64,000 bases of DNA, from NCBI GenBank assembly GCA_019022495.1, contig JAFEKR010000009.1, positions 744,001 to 808,000 of the forward strand, given 5' to 3'. The notes under the pieces were generated by a model. It did not search any database, was not told the origin of the DNA, and saw nothing but the letters and a program-made list of their open reading frames with translations. The position numbers and the translations under genes are program-made. Below, one piece after another: positions 1 through 12,399 of this stretch; within the stretch, counting starts at the first letter, position 1, and the number at the start of each line of letters is the position of its first letter. Source of the DNA: Epichloe hybrida (lineage: Eukaryota > Ascomycota > Sordariomycetes > Hypocreales > Clavicipitaceae).

Positions 1-1810
1 TAAGTTTTACGTTACTAATTAACTAATTAACCCCTTACTAATGAAATAATAGTAAACCTAAGGGTAATAAAAAGGATATTACCTTATCTAAAATATTAAA
101 TAGTATAGTAAAAAGGAAAATGAAGTGAAAGGAAAATAAAGTAAAAGGAAAGGAAGTAAAAATAAATCTAACTTAAAGATAATTAATAATATTTATACTA
201 TAAGGGAAGAAATACTAAAAAGTAAAGGTAATATAAATAATAAGATTTATAAGGTAAACAGAGTATTGCACTACAATGGGTAGTGTAGTGTAGTTTCTAT
301 AGTGTAGTGTAGTAACTGCATTACAAACTACACTACACTATAAACTACACTAATTATAAGCGGAAAAAAACTATAATATAATATAATATAAATTTTTTCC
401 CTAAACTACACTAACTATAAATACTACAAATGTAGTATCAGACTTTTTATTAGTTATTAGTATTATAGGGATTAAAAGAAAGCTAGTTATATAAAAGCTT
501 TTATTATTACCTATTTTATTGAATTATTTATAGAATTTATAATATTATTTTATTTTAATAATTTTACTATAAGTCTATAACTAAGTAAGGTTATATATAA
601 TATTATACCTTTTTAATGATACTATTTAACTTAATACTTTATTTTACTAATATGACTTAAAGAAAAACCTTCTTATTATATTATTTACTATTTCTATGAA
701 TTATTTTATATTTCTATAAATTATTATTATTACTTATTTAAAAAAAACTATAAACTAAAGTAATTAAATAAAATAAACTACTAATAAACTTAATATAAGT
801 AGCCTATTATAGCCTATTATAGCCTATTATAGCTTATAATAGCTTATAATAGCTTATATTACTAATATTACTTATATTACTTATAATATTATTAGTGTTA
901 AAGTTTAATAAAAGATAAATAATTAATAAAGAAATAAAATATAAATACTAGTAATTATAAGTAAATTACCCCCTTCTAAGCACAAGGTAAAACTACTTAA
1001 ATGATTAAAGCTCTATGTTTTTTAATATCTTTTCTAAATATCTAGCCTTTTTCTCTAGTCTTTTATTCCCTTTCTTATTCTTACTTTTCTTAAATTCCTT
1101 TATATTTTCTTTAATTTTCTTAATTTCCTTTTTATTAGGATTTTTATTAGCTTTTTAAATATCCTAAAGGTTCTATAGCCTAGTGGTTATTACCCCTAGC
1201 TTTTAGTTACCCTTAGCTATACTATTATCTAATTAGTTAAGGGTTAATTAGTTAATTAGTTACGCAAAACCTACCTAGTAATTTAGGTGTAGTGCGTCTA
1301 TTAGGTTTAAATTAAATTAGAGATAAGTAAGGATAAGTTATGTTTAGTTTGCCTTAGAGCTTTAAAGCATAAGTAAGAGAGATAAAATAAACATAGTTAT
1401 AAAGGGGGAATTGCGTTAATTTATACTATAAGCAAAACTTAAATGAATTTAAGTTTAACTATAGTTAGAAATTATAACTATATCTTACGCTAATATAGCT
1501 ATAAAGTTTATTATAAACTTTACTCTAACCTTATAGCCTCTTATATTTATAACCTTAAAGCTTATTTATTACTATAGATCTAAATATTTAGTTATTAATT
1601 GTTTTACTAGCTAGGTATTGCTAGTAATTGTGTTATAAAAAATCAGATGCATTGGCTATAACCTATGAGGTAAAAAAAAATTAAAAATCAATAAGTAAAT
1701 TACTATAGTAAAAGCTATAGTTTTTAATAACTTAGTATTTTAAGGTTTTAAAAATATTAATATTATAAAAATGTTTTCTTTTTATGTTTTTTAAAATAAT
1801 AATAAAAGTA

Positions 1811-2060
1811 AAATAATAGTAATAATAGTAATAATAGTAATAATAGTAATAATAGTAATAATAGTAATAATAGTAATAATAGTAATAATAGTAATAATAG
1901 TAATAATAGTAATAATAGTAATAATAGTAATAATAGTAATAATAGTAATAATAGTAATAATAGTAATAATAGTAATAATAGTAATAATAGTAATAATAGT
2001 AATAATAGTAATAATAGTAATAATAGTAATAATAGTAATAATAGTAATAATAGTAATAAT
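1811..2060. repeat. 9-bp microsatellite (AGTAATAAT)n
   Basis: About 28 near-perfect head-to-tail copies of AGTAATAAT lie inside hAT copy A, close to the 3' end of its transposase relic. Similar ATTACT-type arrays recur at 10381-10525 and 20041-20205 in the related elements. The array is therefore probably an element-borne minisatellite that expanded independently in each copy. Confidence 0.9.
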
Positions 2061-2109
2061 GTTTAAAAAAGTATATTAGGGGAAAACTAGACTAAACTAG
2101 GAAAAAACC

Positions 2110-2771
2110 CCTATTATATACTTATTCTAAGTTAGAATAAATATCTTCTGAAGAATCTTTAGAGATATTCTCAGAGGAATGTTAAGATTCCTCTAATAGA
2201 GAGCTAAAGTAATCATAAAGCTCTGAATATTGCTTAACCATAATATTATCCTCCTTTTGCTAATTCTTTAAAAGAATTAATTCCTTAATAGTAGAATGCT
2301 TTAAGGAAGTTCTTCTTTTTGTAATAATATTCCCTCTAGTATTAAAAGCACTTTCAATAGCACTAGAAGTAGCAGGAATAGCTAGATACTTTCTAGTAAT
2401 TATACTTCAAATAGGGAAAGATTTAAGGTTATCTTCCCACCATTTAAAGATATCTTCCTATAATAATGTTAGTAAATTAATAGAATATTAGGGAAGTCTA
2501 GCTTACCTTATCTTCTTTAGCTTCTAGCTTAGTAAAGGTAGAGATTTCGTTTTTTCTAGTTTTTTGAATCGATTTGTCTCTCTCATTCATAAATAAACCT
2601 TTATATAGCTTAGAAGCTAGTTTAGGCCTTGGATTATTAAAAGTCCTAGGCTAACTAGGCCCTCCAATTTCCACTTGAAATCGGGTATTTTCTAACTCTG
2701 AATTTTCAGAGCCTAGGCTTTAATTAGCCTGATTCTCTTTATAGGTAGGTAAAATCCTAGTAAATCTATTA

Positions 2772-2811
<40 letters not shown>

Positions 2812-5076
2812 CAAATCATATTCTTTTTATAAGTCTTCTAATAGCCTTGTTCTAGTCCTTGCTTGTAAGTTAAGCCTATCTTATATAGTAATAAGATTAA
2901 GCCTAGGATCTAGTAGCATAGCATATAAATAAGGCTTATAAAAGTAGTAATTATTATCCATATCTTGTGGAAAATAATTACCTAGTTTATCTAAGCCTTT
3001 ATTTATAGAGGCTATAAAGACCTTGCCTCGAGGATTATAAACCTTCTATAATACCAATTAGTTAATATATAATAAATAAAGGGGAAAAGGGAACTAAAGA
3101 GTAAATACCTGACGAATATAAGCCTCTTAGTCCTCTTTTACATTAATAAGATATTTATATATCCTAATAATAAAAAGTAGGACTAAACCTAAAGTATTAT
3201 ACTTCTGGCTTTAAAGTATAATAGAAGGTTTATAGAAAATCTCTAATATAGCACTTAAAGTTGCTAAATCTGCCCATTCTTAAGCCGTAGGCATAGCATC
3301 TTTTATAGCAGCTATATTAGTTTCATTATTAAGAAGAATAATAGTTTCCTTAAGCTATAAGGAAGTATTAATCATCTTATAGGTTAAATTCCACCTTATT
3401 TCATTAGCTATAAATATAAAGGGATTAGTATTAAGTCTAATATAGTAAATAATATAATAAGAATAACTTACCTAGAGGAATTCTTATAATATTATAATTC
3501 TTAGCAATATAGCCTTCTTTTTTTGCCTTTTGTAAAGATTTTAGCCAAAGTTTATATAATCCTTGGTTATTCTTAATAAGAATAGCAAGTCTTTTAACTT
3601 TGCCTAGTAAACCTATTAAATTATTAGTAAAACTTATTATAAGAATTATAATAAATTACTTACTATTTGCTAAGCATTTAAATTCCTTAAAATCTTCCTT
3701 CTCTTTAATAGAAGAGATATCCTTAGTAAAATAGTAAAGATATTCACTATTTCTATAGGATTCTAGATCTTCCTTTAAAGAGATTAATTTTATAAATTCA
3801 GTAATAATATCCTTTGTAATAATGTTAAAAACATGTGCAATACATCGGATATTATATGGCTCATGAATAATACTATTATAATTCTTACTAATATAAGAAG
3901 TTATAAAAGTATTATTATTAGAGCCATTATCCCTAGTAAAACTATAAAAAGTTAGCTACTATTTAGATTCCTAATAGAATATATTAATATAAGACTAATA
4001 ACTTACCTAAGGATATACTTAGGCTCTAAACTATAATCTCTAATAAGATTATCAAAGTATCAATAAATATAAGCCCTAGTATGAGAATTTAATAGATATT
4101 CAAAGCCTATAAGTTATAATATTAATAAATAAGAGTAAAATTAATTAGAAAAGGGGAATCTTACCTATAAGCTTATATTTAAGCTTAAAAGTAGGGCTAA
4201 TCTAACTTGCTATAACTCCTAAGTAAGACTTAGAATTTATAGAAGTCCAAATATCTAACTGAATAGATATAAGACCTTGATATTGTAACTAATGTTAGAT
4301 TTGCTAAACAATCTAATGCTTAGAGGAATTATATATAGAATTAATTCTATGTGTAATTGTTCAATAGTTTAGTAAGGAAGCTAGATTATTATTCCTAGTA
4401 TTAAGATTAGCTTTTATCTCTTAATAAAATTAAAGGAATACTTACCTAGAATAATATTCTAGTAATTCCTTAAAGGATTTACTATTTATAATAGTAAAAG
4501 GAATATTATTCTCTAGTATAAACTTAATAACTAGAGTAATAGCCTTTTCAGATGAAAATTCCTTAATAATCATATTATTTTAAGGCCTTTTTATAGAAAA
4601 ATAAGAGGTTAAAGAGGCTTGTGTATTAGGTAGTGAATCTTGTTGGATTTTAGGTACTAAGAAATAGTTAGTAAAAGGAAATAATAGTAAATAAATAGAA
4701 TTAAATACTTATAAGTAACCTTAAAAGGTTTTTTTTCTTCTAATTTAGAAGTTATAACCTTAGGATATTTAGCTTTATAGTAGCTAACACTATTAGAAGC
4801 TTGAAATCGCTTAGCTTTACATTTAAAGCTATAAGAGCAGCTATCTTATGTACAAAAGCATATAACTTCTCTCTCTTTATTATATTTAATTTCAGATAAC
4901 TGAAAATTAAATAAATTATAAGTGAAAATATATGCTTTTAAAGCAAACTAATAGCTAGGTTGATTTTCAGGGGCTTTTTCGTATAATCCTAGAACTCTAC
5001 TAGCTTTAACTTAGCTAGAAGACTTAGAATTATTATCTAAGATGTAAGAGGAAGAGTCTAGGTTAAATTCCGACAT
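2110..5076 (-). pseudogene. hAT transposase relic (copy A)
   Basis: Read on the minus strand from an ATG at 5074-5076, the frame is interrupted by many stops and AT-rich intron-like stretches. Family features survive. RCIAHVFNII, near 3820-3870, corresponds to the hAT 'RC..H..N' core. ATSSAIESAF followed by GNIITKR, near 2290-2360, corresponds to the C-terminal dimerisation region, where plant and animal hATs have a similar 'ER.FS' block. The plus-strand relic at 17011-20012 gives the same peptides in the opposite orientation. The gene is non-functional. Assignment to the hAT superfamily is from motifs, not from a database search. Confidence 0.65.
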
Positions 5077-5289
5077 TTTTTCGATTTTTCTGATTTTCCC
5101 GATTTTTTCCCGATTTTTTCCGATTTTTTTCTGATTTTTCTGATTTTTGTTTTTTTAGGGGTTTTGTAACTTATTTAAAGAGTAAAAAGATTGTAAAAAG
5201 AAAGGTAAACACAAGTAATAGTAATATAGCTAGCTTGACTATATAAAGGTTTTTCTAGATGTTTTTTTAATTTACTAAGGTAAAAAGAA

Positions 5290-5397
5290 AAGAGAAAAGA
5301 AAGAAAGAAAAGAGAAAAGAAAGAAAGAAAAGAGAAAAGAAAGAAAGAAAAGAGAAAAGAAAGAAAGAAAAGAGAAAAGAAAGAAAGAAAAGAGAAA
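5290..5397. repeat. 20-bp purine tandem repeat
   Basis: The unit AGAGAAAAGAAAGAAAGAAA is repeated about five times with no C or T on the plus strand. It lies upstream of the minus-strand hAT transposase relic, in what would have been its promoter. No coding role is visible. Confidence 0.85.
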
Positions 5398-6617
5398 GCG
5401 AGGGAATACCCCTCCTTAAAATTTTTTTCACTTAGCTAAGTAAGTGGGTCATAAATGACGCAATTGACTAAACAGTCTAATTGAACCAATCAAACGAAAG
5501 GGGACCCACAAAAGACCCACTTTTTTATATTTACTTTAAAAATTAAGAATAGTATACCTATAGCTTTTATATTACATAAATATAGCTAATTTGTTACTTT
5601 TTCTAGAAATTTTACTTAGAAATAATTTATTTTAATTTATAAAAAATAAGCTTCTATTAAAAAAGTATTAATTTTTAATAGTATAAGTATCTTATAACTA
5701 TATAATACTAATTATACTATATTTATCTTATATTAAATAATATAAAATAAGTTATAAATTTATTATATTTAAATTCTAAATTTAAATATAGAATATAATA
5801 TTATATAATAAGTTATTAATTTAAAAGCTTTTATATTATATAAAGCTATTTTTTAGAATTATATTAGTAACTTTATATAAGTATTTTTTCCTTTTTTATT
5901 AATACTTAGTAAATTCTCTTGTAATAAACTATTAGTATTTAAGTAATAATTTTTTAAAAAGTATTAAGAAATTATAAAAATTATATATTAATTCTAATAA
6001 ATTATCTATTATACTAAGGCTTTTATATATTATAAAGAAATTCATTAGCTATTTAAAATATCTTTTATAAATTTTTAATATATTTATTTTAATTTTTAAT
6101 ATATTATTTAGTACTATTTCTAAAGATATATATAGGGTACTTTTATAATAAAAAAGCAAATTTAAGAAATAATAGAATATTAATATTAGATAAAATAATA
6201 TATTTATAATAGAAATATCCAATATATATAATAAAAATCAGAGATTCTAAATATTTTATAATTCATTCTATAGATACCCTATAGCCTTAATTATAGCTAA
6301 TTTTCTAAGTAAGGTAAAACTTTATAAATTTATAACTAAATAACTAAATTATAATAAAATAAATAGCTTATATTAACTTAAATAAGAAAAATCTAAGGAA
6401 TATTATAAGACTATATAATACCCCACTTTTTTTTTTACTAATACTATATTTATAGTATTTATAGTGTAGTGTAGTAAATACTACATTACACTACATACTA
6501 CACTACACTAAAATCTACTACACTACATACTACAATAAAAGTCAAAATACTACAAATACTACACTACATGCAAAGCTCTGATTATCCATAGTTCTAGATT
6601 ATAGGGGTTCCCTATCT

Positions 6618-7012
6618 TCCTAATTATCTATAGCTTTATTATTATAAGGTACTAGCGTGTTTCTTATAGATCTTTAGAGTGTTAGCTATATAATAATCTA
6701 GCTAATAATTTATATCCTTAAAAAGGTTAAGAGAGATTAATTTATTATAGCTTACACTAAAAGGTTAAGAATAAAGTAATAGCTAAGACTATTATAGTTA
6801 CTACTAGATAAATACTAGCTAGGGGCAGGTATATAAAGGTTTTAATCTCTAACCTAGCACTAATAATATGCATAGTCTTTAATAAATACCTTGCTTTATA
6901 AGTATATGGCTATCTTATAGCTAGCTAGCCTCTTTGTTATCCGCATGGCCTAAAGGTTCTCTAAAGACCCGCTTCGATGAACATCCTATCTTTGACCTCT
7001 GCGCTCCTAACA
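6618..7012 (+). repeat. 395-bp direct repeat, left copy (probable LTR of a Gypsy-like element)
   Basis: This 395-bp segment aligns over its full length, in the same orientation, with 22697-23091. The two copies differ mainly by C/T and G/A changes as expected from RIP. It ends CTCCTAACA, against CTCCTGACA in the right copy. It sits immediately upstream of the Gypsy integrase relic. An LTR lying directly before integrase implies that gag and reverse transcriptase have been lost. Alternatively, the repeat is not an LTR but an internal fragment that was duplicated. Confidence 0.55.
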
Positions 7013-7029
7013 GCAAGCTAGCTATATTG

Positions 7030-8105
7030 CTAGTGCCTAATCGCCCCTTTTAAAAATTATTAATGGATTTTGTCACTAGACTTTTACTAGTAAAGATTTA
7101 AATTAAACCTATAACGCAATTTTAGTTATTATTAACTGTTTTATAAAATACAGTATTTATATCCCTATTTTAACGTAACTAACTAGCAATAGGCTAGTAA
7201 CTATATTCTTAGAATATGTTTTTAAAGACTATAGAGCCCTAGAAGGTATTATAATAGACTAAGGTTCTATATTTACTAGTGGTTTCTAGATAACTTTTTG
7301 TTATTTTCTTATAATAAAGTAGTTACTTAGCACTGCTTTTTACCCCTAGATAGATAGTTAAATAAAACATTTAAACTAGGTCTTAGAATATTATTTAAGG
7401 GCTTTTACTTATACTAAATAAATTAATTAGGTAAATAACCTATTAATAACGTAATTTATATATAATATAAGTAATTACTTAATGCATAGCTACATACTAG
7501 TAAAGGCATTATAAGGTTATAATCCTAGAGGTCTATAGTAAGTAATAGTAAATATCCCTTTAGTAAATAATTAAGCTAAAAGTAGGATTTTAGTACTAAG
7601 AGAGAAGTATACTATAATTAAGTAGCTTTTAAGTAACTTATAGACTTAGTATAAAAAATATTATAACTAGAAGAGAACTCTAATAAGGTTTAAAGTTAGT
7701 AACTATATTTTATTATTAATAAAAAACATTAACCTAAGATACCTTAGTAAGAAGCTAGCTATAAAGTATTTAGGCCCTTATAAGATTAAAAAGGTAATTA
7801 GAAGTTATAGATTAGTATATTAATTAAAATTACTACCTAGGACTTAATTATATAATATATTTAATATTACTAGTCTTAAACCTTTTAAAGGGGACTTAAT
7901 AAATATAGAAAATATATCCTTACTATAAGATACTATTAAAGATAATAAATAAGAGTTTAAAGTTAAGAGAATTATTTTATATTACTATAATAAAAGGTAT
8001 TATAAATATCTAGTTAAATAAAAGGGCTATAATACTTTAGAGAATTCTTAGGTATTAAAAAGGGATTTTATTACTAGAGAAATTATTAATAACTATAAGT
8101 AATAG
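7030..8105 (+). pseudogene. Gypsy/chromovirus integrase with chromodomain, relic
   Basis: Translating through RIP stops gives VPNRPF..LLMDFVT near 7040-7076, the usual start of a Ty3/Gypsy integrase core. Further on comes a segment matching the 'GLPRSIVSDRG..F' region (ALEGIIID near 7230-7255), then a VYNVFNITLLKPF block near 7850. Finally there is a chromodomain-like RYYKYLVKxKGYN near 8000-8030. This order (integrase, then chromodomain, at the 3' end of pol) is that of fungal chromoviruses. gag, protease and reverse transcriptase are not visible upstream. Confidence 0.6.
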
Positions 8106-9488
8106 CTAAGTAATAAAGTTAATATAAGGTAATTATATTTTATAACTTAATATACTAAAGATATTAGAAAATAAAGTTAATTTACTTAGATAACTTAAAT
8201 AATCTATTATATAGCTACTAAGCACTTATCCCTTTATAATAGAGTTAGCCCTAGTAATTACTAGTCCCTTATTATTATTAGTAGCTATAGGAGCTATAAA
8301 GAAAAAGGCCTTAGGAGTATTTTTATTATTAGAATCCCTCTCTTTATATATATAAACTTAAAGTATACTAGAGAGCTTAATAAAACTAATATATTTAGGT
8401 TAATTAATAGTATTTAGTATAAACTACTAGTAAGTTAATTAAGTATTAGCTATATATATTAAGAAAGCTTACCTTTAGGATATTTTAGGCTATAAAGTAA
8501 AGATAGTTTATAATATTAATCTAAGTCTTTAGATTTATAGTATTACTTAGTAATACTATTATAGTATATTTATTATATTTTACCTTATAAGTAATATTAG
8601 TAAATATTTAGGTATAGTAAATATAACTATACTTATTAGAATTTTTATAAACTAGGATAGTATTCTATAGCTTTTTCTTTACTTTTATAATAGGCTAGTA
8701 GTAAGTTAGTAGTAATTTAGTGTCTAGGAAATAGAATTATACTTACTTTATTTTAATAGTAATAGCTACCTTTAGAAGTAACTTTAATAAGTTTAAATAG
8801 CCTATTATAAAGCTATATAATTTAAGCTAAAGTCTAGTAGTATATTAGTAATAACTAGGTAAATTCTAGTTAAGAGAGATATACTATAATATAGTTTTTA
8901 TTATTTTAAAAGTAATAAGTATATTTTATTAAATAGCCTATTAAATATTAGCTATAAAGAAGTAATAAGTAAGTAAAGATATTATACTTAAAGACTTATT
9001 ATATTTAGCTAGGAAGGTTTTTTTATTAATAAGGTATTTTAAAATCTTATAAGTACTATTTTTTAGGAGGATATTTTATATTACTACTTACTAATAATAG
9101 CGTATATATAAAATCTTCTTTAAAGTTATTTTACTAGTAGTAAGTTAGTAATAAAGATATTATAAGAATATAATAAACTTATAATAAGATTTTAGAAGAA
9201 GTTTACTTTTAGGGAGACTTTATAGGAGATTTCTTAGTTAATAGATTTTCTTAAGGTATTAATAAAGGTAAAGTTTAAGCATAAGACTTAGACATAGTAA
9301 CCTAGCTATAAGTTAGCTATAATAGACTAGATAAGGAAGTTATACTAATAAGAGTATAAACTTATAAGCTAAATAAAGGTAAGAAACTAAGATAAATAAG
9401 GATAAATAATAATAATAATTAGGGACTAAAAGAGATTAGTAATTACTAAGTAATAGTAGTAAGAGAGCTACTACTTAGCTAGTAAGGG
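8106..9488. other. AT-rich DNA without assignable content
   Basis: This stretch lies between the chromodomain relic and the inverted-arm element. It is uniformly AT-rich with frequent stops in all frames. It is presumably the 3' part of the Gypsy-like element or another decayed insertion. I recognise no protein motif in it. Confidence 0.5.
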
Positions 9489-11361
9489 CAGAGTATTGTT
9501 TGTAGTGTAGTTAGTGTAGTTTTTAGGAAAAATTTGTATTTGTAGTGTAGTTTTTTTTTTTTTGTAGTGTAGTGTATTGTAGTTTTTTTTTGCTTATATT
9601 GTAGTGTAGTTAGTGTAGTTACTAACTACACTAACTACAAAAACTACAATGTAGTGTTAGTAAAAATAAAAGTGGGCCTTTTTATTATATAATGTTATTA
9701 TAAGGATTAAAAGAAAGCTAGTTATATAGAAGCTTTTATTATTACCTATTTTACTTAATTAGTTATAGAATTTATAATATTTACCTTTTTTTAAGAATTT
9801 TACTATAACTAGGGTTATTTATAATATTATACCTTTTTAATAATACTATTATACTTATTACTTTATTTTACTAATATAACTTTAAGAAAAACCTTCTAAT
9901 TATTTTATTTACTATTATTATTAATTATTTTATATTTTTATTATTAATTTAATTAAAAAATACCCTAAACTAATATAATTAAATTAAATTAGAAATCTAA
10001 ATAAATATATAAAAGTTAATAGAATATATACTTAGTACTTTAATATTATTATTAATATAATAAGAACTTAAAAAAAGCTTAAACTACTTATTTACTATTT
10101 AAACTAATTAAATATTACTTTAAGCTTTATAATTCTAAAGCTTTAAGAAGTTATATATAGTAACTTTATATATCTTATTATAATAATACATAAAGAAAGA
10201 ATATAATAAACTAATATTTATAATTTATTAATAGATAACTAATAGTATTATTTTAATTACCCTATATAGCTTAAATAAGCTATAAAAAATAAGTTTAACT
10301 TATTTTTAAAAATAATACTAGGACTTAGTTTTATATAATATATTATACTTATTATAAAAGCTTTAATAACTTTTATAACCTTAATTACTATTATTACTAT
10401 AATTACTATTATTACTATAATTACTATTATTACTATAATTACTATTATTACTATAATTACTATTATTACTATAATTACTATTATTACTATAATTACTATT
10501 ATTACTATAATTACTATTATTTTATATTTATTATTATTTTAAAAAACACAAAAGAGAAAACATTTTTATAATATTAATATTTTTAAAAACCTTAAAATAC
10601 TAAGTTATTAAAAACTATAGCTTTTACTATAGTAATTTACTTATAATTACTAGTATTTATATTTAAGTTATTTATTTATTATTTATTTATTATTAAACTT
10701 TAACACTAATAATATTATAAGTAATCTTAGTAATCTTAGTAATCTTAGTAATCTTAGTAATACTAGTAATATTAGTATTATTAGTATTATAAGCTATTAT
10801 AAGCTATTATAAGCTATAATAATATATAATAAGCTACTTATATTAAGTTTACTAGTAGTTTTTTTATACTTTTTTTAAAATAAGTAATAATAATAATTTA
10901 TAGAAATATAAAATAATTTATAGAAATAGTAAATAATATAATAAGAAGGTTTTTCTTTAAGTTATATTAAGGAAATAAAGTATTAAGTTAAATAGTATTA
11001 TTAAAAAAGTATAATATTATATATAACCTTACTTAGTTATAGTAAAATCACTAAAATAATATAATATTATAAATTCTATAATTAATTAAATAAAATAAGT
11101 AATAATAAAAGCTTTTATATAACTAGTATTCTTTTAATCCTTATAATACTAATAACTAATAAAAAGTCTAATACTATATTTATAGTGTTTATAATTAGTG
11201 TAGTTTAGGAAAAAAAATTTATAGTGTAATATATTATAGTTTTTTTTTATAGTTAGTGTAATATAGTTTTTTTTTCCTTATAGTTAGTGTAGTTTATAGT
11301 GTAGTTACTACACTACACTATAAATACTACACTACACTACACGTTTTAGTGCAATACTCTG
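9489..11361. mobile_element. Non-autonomous hAT-related element with long inverted arms
   Basis: It starts CAGAGTATTG and ends CAATACTCTG, a perfect 10-bp terminal inverted repeat matching the hAT copies here. About 500 bp at the left and 500 bp at the right are inverted copies of each other (for example GGATTAAAAGAA near 9704 and its complement near 11135). The right arm also matches the left end of hAT copy A. No transposase is present. It looks like a foldback or MITE-like derivative mobilised by the hAT transposase. The flanking 8 bases do not form a clean duplication. Confidence 0.65.
10381..10525. repeat. Microsatellite (ATTACTATTATTACTATA)n
   Basis: A tandem array of an ATTACTATTATTACTATA-type unit lies near the centre of the inverted-arm element. 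It resembles the arrays in the two hAT copies and is probably a shared element-borne minisatellite. Confidence 0.85.
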
Positions 11362-11435
11362 CTTGTAATAGAAGCTAGTAATTAAAAGGTCCTTTAACTA
11401 GAAAGGGCTAAAAATAGGTCTTATTTTTAACACCC

Positions 11436-11615
11436 TGTGATGATCTAGGCTTTGCCTAGACCTAGCAATATAGGTGTCAATTGTATGAGTTACAGGGACT
11501 TGTACAATGCGTATTCTTTTGTTGCTATAGCGCAATGGAATTAGGGTTAAACCCACATAGTAGCGCAAGCACCCACGATTAGTCCATTAGGGCTAGACCA
11601 TGACATTTGTACAAG
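11436..11615. repeat. About 180-bp direct repeat, copy 1
   Basis: This copy starts TGTGATGATCTAGGCTTTGCC and aligns with 11789-11971 for about 180 bp. It is much less AT-rich than its surroundings. It contains TAGCGCAATGG, resembling an RNA polymerase III A box. Shortly after the repeat, near 11628, GGTTCGAACC matches a B box exactly. A tRNA-derived SINE or a solo-LTR fragment are both possible. The element type is not decided. Confidence 0.6.
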
Positions 11616-11788
11616 TCTCCTAAGGTCATAGGTTCGAACCGGCTACGTGCGCAAGCACTATAGGGTAGCTATAACGGGGTTTTGCCTAGGCTTATAGGGA
11701 TAATAGAAGAGAGGGTCCCTAGGGGATGCGCGGTATTGCTAGCTTACAAGGGGTTAATAGGAAGAAGATTACCTAGGGAAAGGGCCTA

Positions 11789-11971
11789 TGTGATAATCTA
11801 GGCTTTGCCTAGACCTAGCAATATAGGTGTTAATTGCACAAGTTACAGGGACTTGTACAATGCGTATTCTTTTGTTACCTTCTATGGCGTAACGGAATTA
11901 GGGTCAAACCCACATGGTGGCGCAGGCACCCGCGATTAGCCCTATGGGCTAGACCATAACATTTGTATAAG
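11789..11971. repeat. About 180-bp direct repeat, copy 2
   Basis: This is the second copy of the 11436-11615 repeat (TGTGATAATCTAGGC...), with an A-box-like TGGCGTAACGG. It ends exactly where the Copia left LTR begins, so the Copia element probably inserted into it. The B-box-like motif that follows copy 1 is not seen here. Confidence 0.6.
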
Positions 11972-12203
11972 TGTCAGGGAGAGCTCCCTTAAAGCATAGG
12001 TTATATGAGGGCAGCGCGCACTAACAGGGATAAAACGCGAGGTTAGACATTAGTAAATATGATGTATTAAAAGTACCTCCATAGACTAGTTATTACTATA
12101 GCGCACTATGTACCTTTTAGGTACAAAAGTTAGGTGCTATTTGCACCTTTAATTAACCAAAATTAAACGCTTTTTATTATCTATTTATACCCCTACCTTA
12201 ATA
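11972..12203 (+). repeat. Copia left LTR
   Basis: It begins TGTCAGGGAGAGCTCCC and aligns along its whole length with 22426-22656. It is the less mutated copy at its 5' end (TG start kept). The 3' end reads CTACCTTAATA where the right LTR has CTACCTTGACA. The sequence just after it (GTTATAAGCC) is compatible with a decayed tRNA primer-binding site. Confidence 0.8.
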
Positions 12204-12399
12204 GTTATAAGCCTAGGAGGCTTTTATTGCTATTTTTATTACTATCTTTAAAGATTATTAGCTCTATTAATTTAATTTAATTAACACTTACTAATATTAT
12301 AAGATAAACACCCTTATTATATTATTTATTAGTTAATATCACATCCTACGCTTCCCTTAACTAATATATTCCCCTTTATAATATCTAAAGAAACCCTAA

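Larger units (their letters stand above)
259..6580. mobile_element. hAT-family DNA transposon, copy A, RIP-degraded
   Basis: The left end starts CAGAGTATTGCA and the right end finishes with CAAAGCTCTG, a degraded inverted repeat of the same terminus used by the better preserved copy at 15166-20413. Both ends carry arrays of GTAGTGTAG and its complement, typical of hAT subterminal transposase-binding motifs. A degenerate transposase lies inside on the minus strand. The 8 bases flanking the two ends do not match, so the pairing of these ends is inferred from the internal transposase and not proven by a target-site duplication. Confidence 0.65.

Noticed and set aside
1811..2060. Regular array that could be mistaken for a CRISPR
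   Set aside because: It is a spacer-free 9-bp microsatellite in a eukaryotic transposon relic; the same applies to the 41-bp array at 16628-16830.
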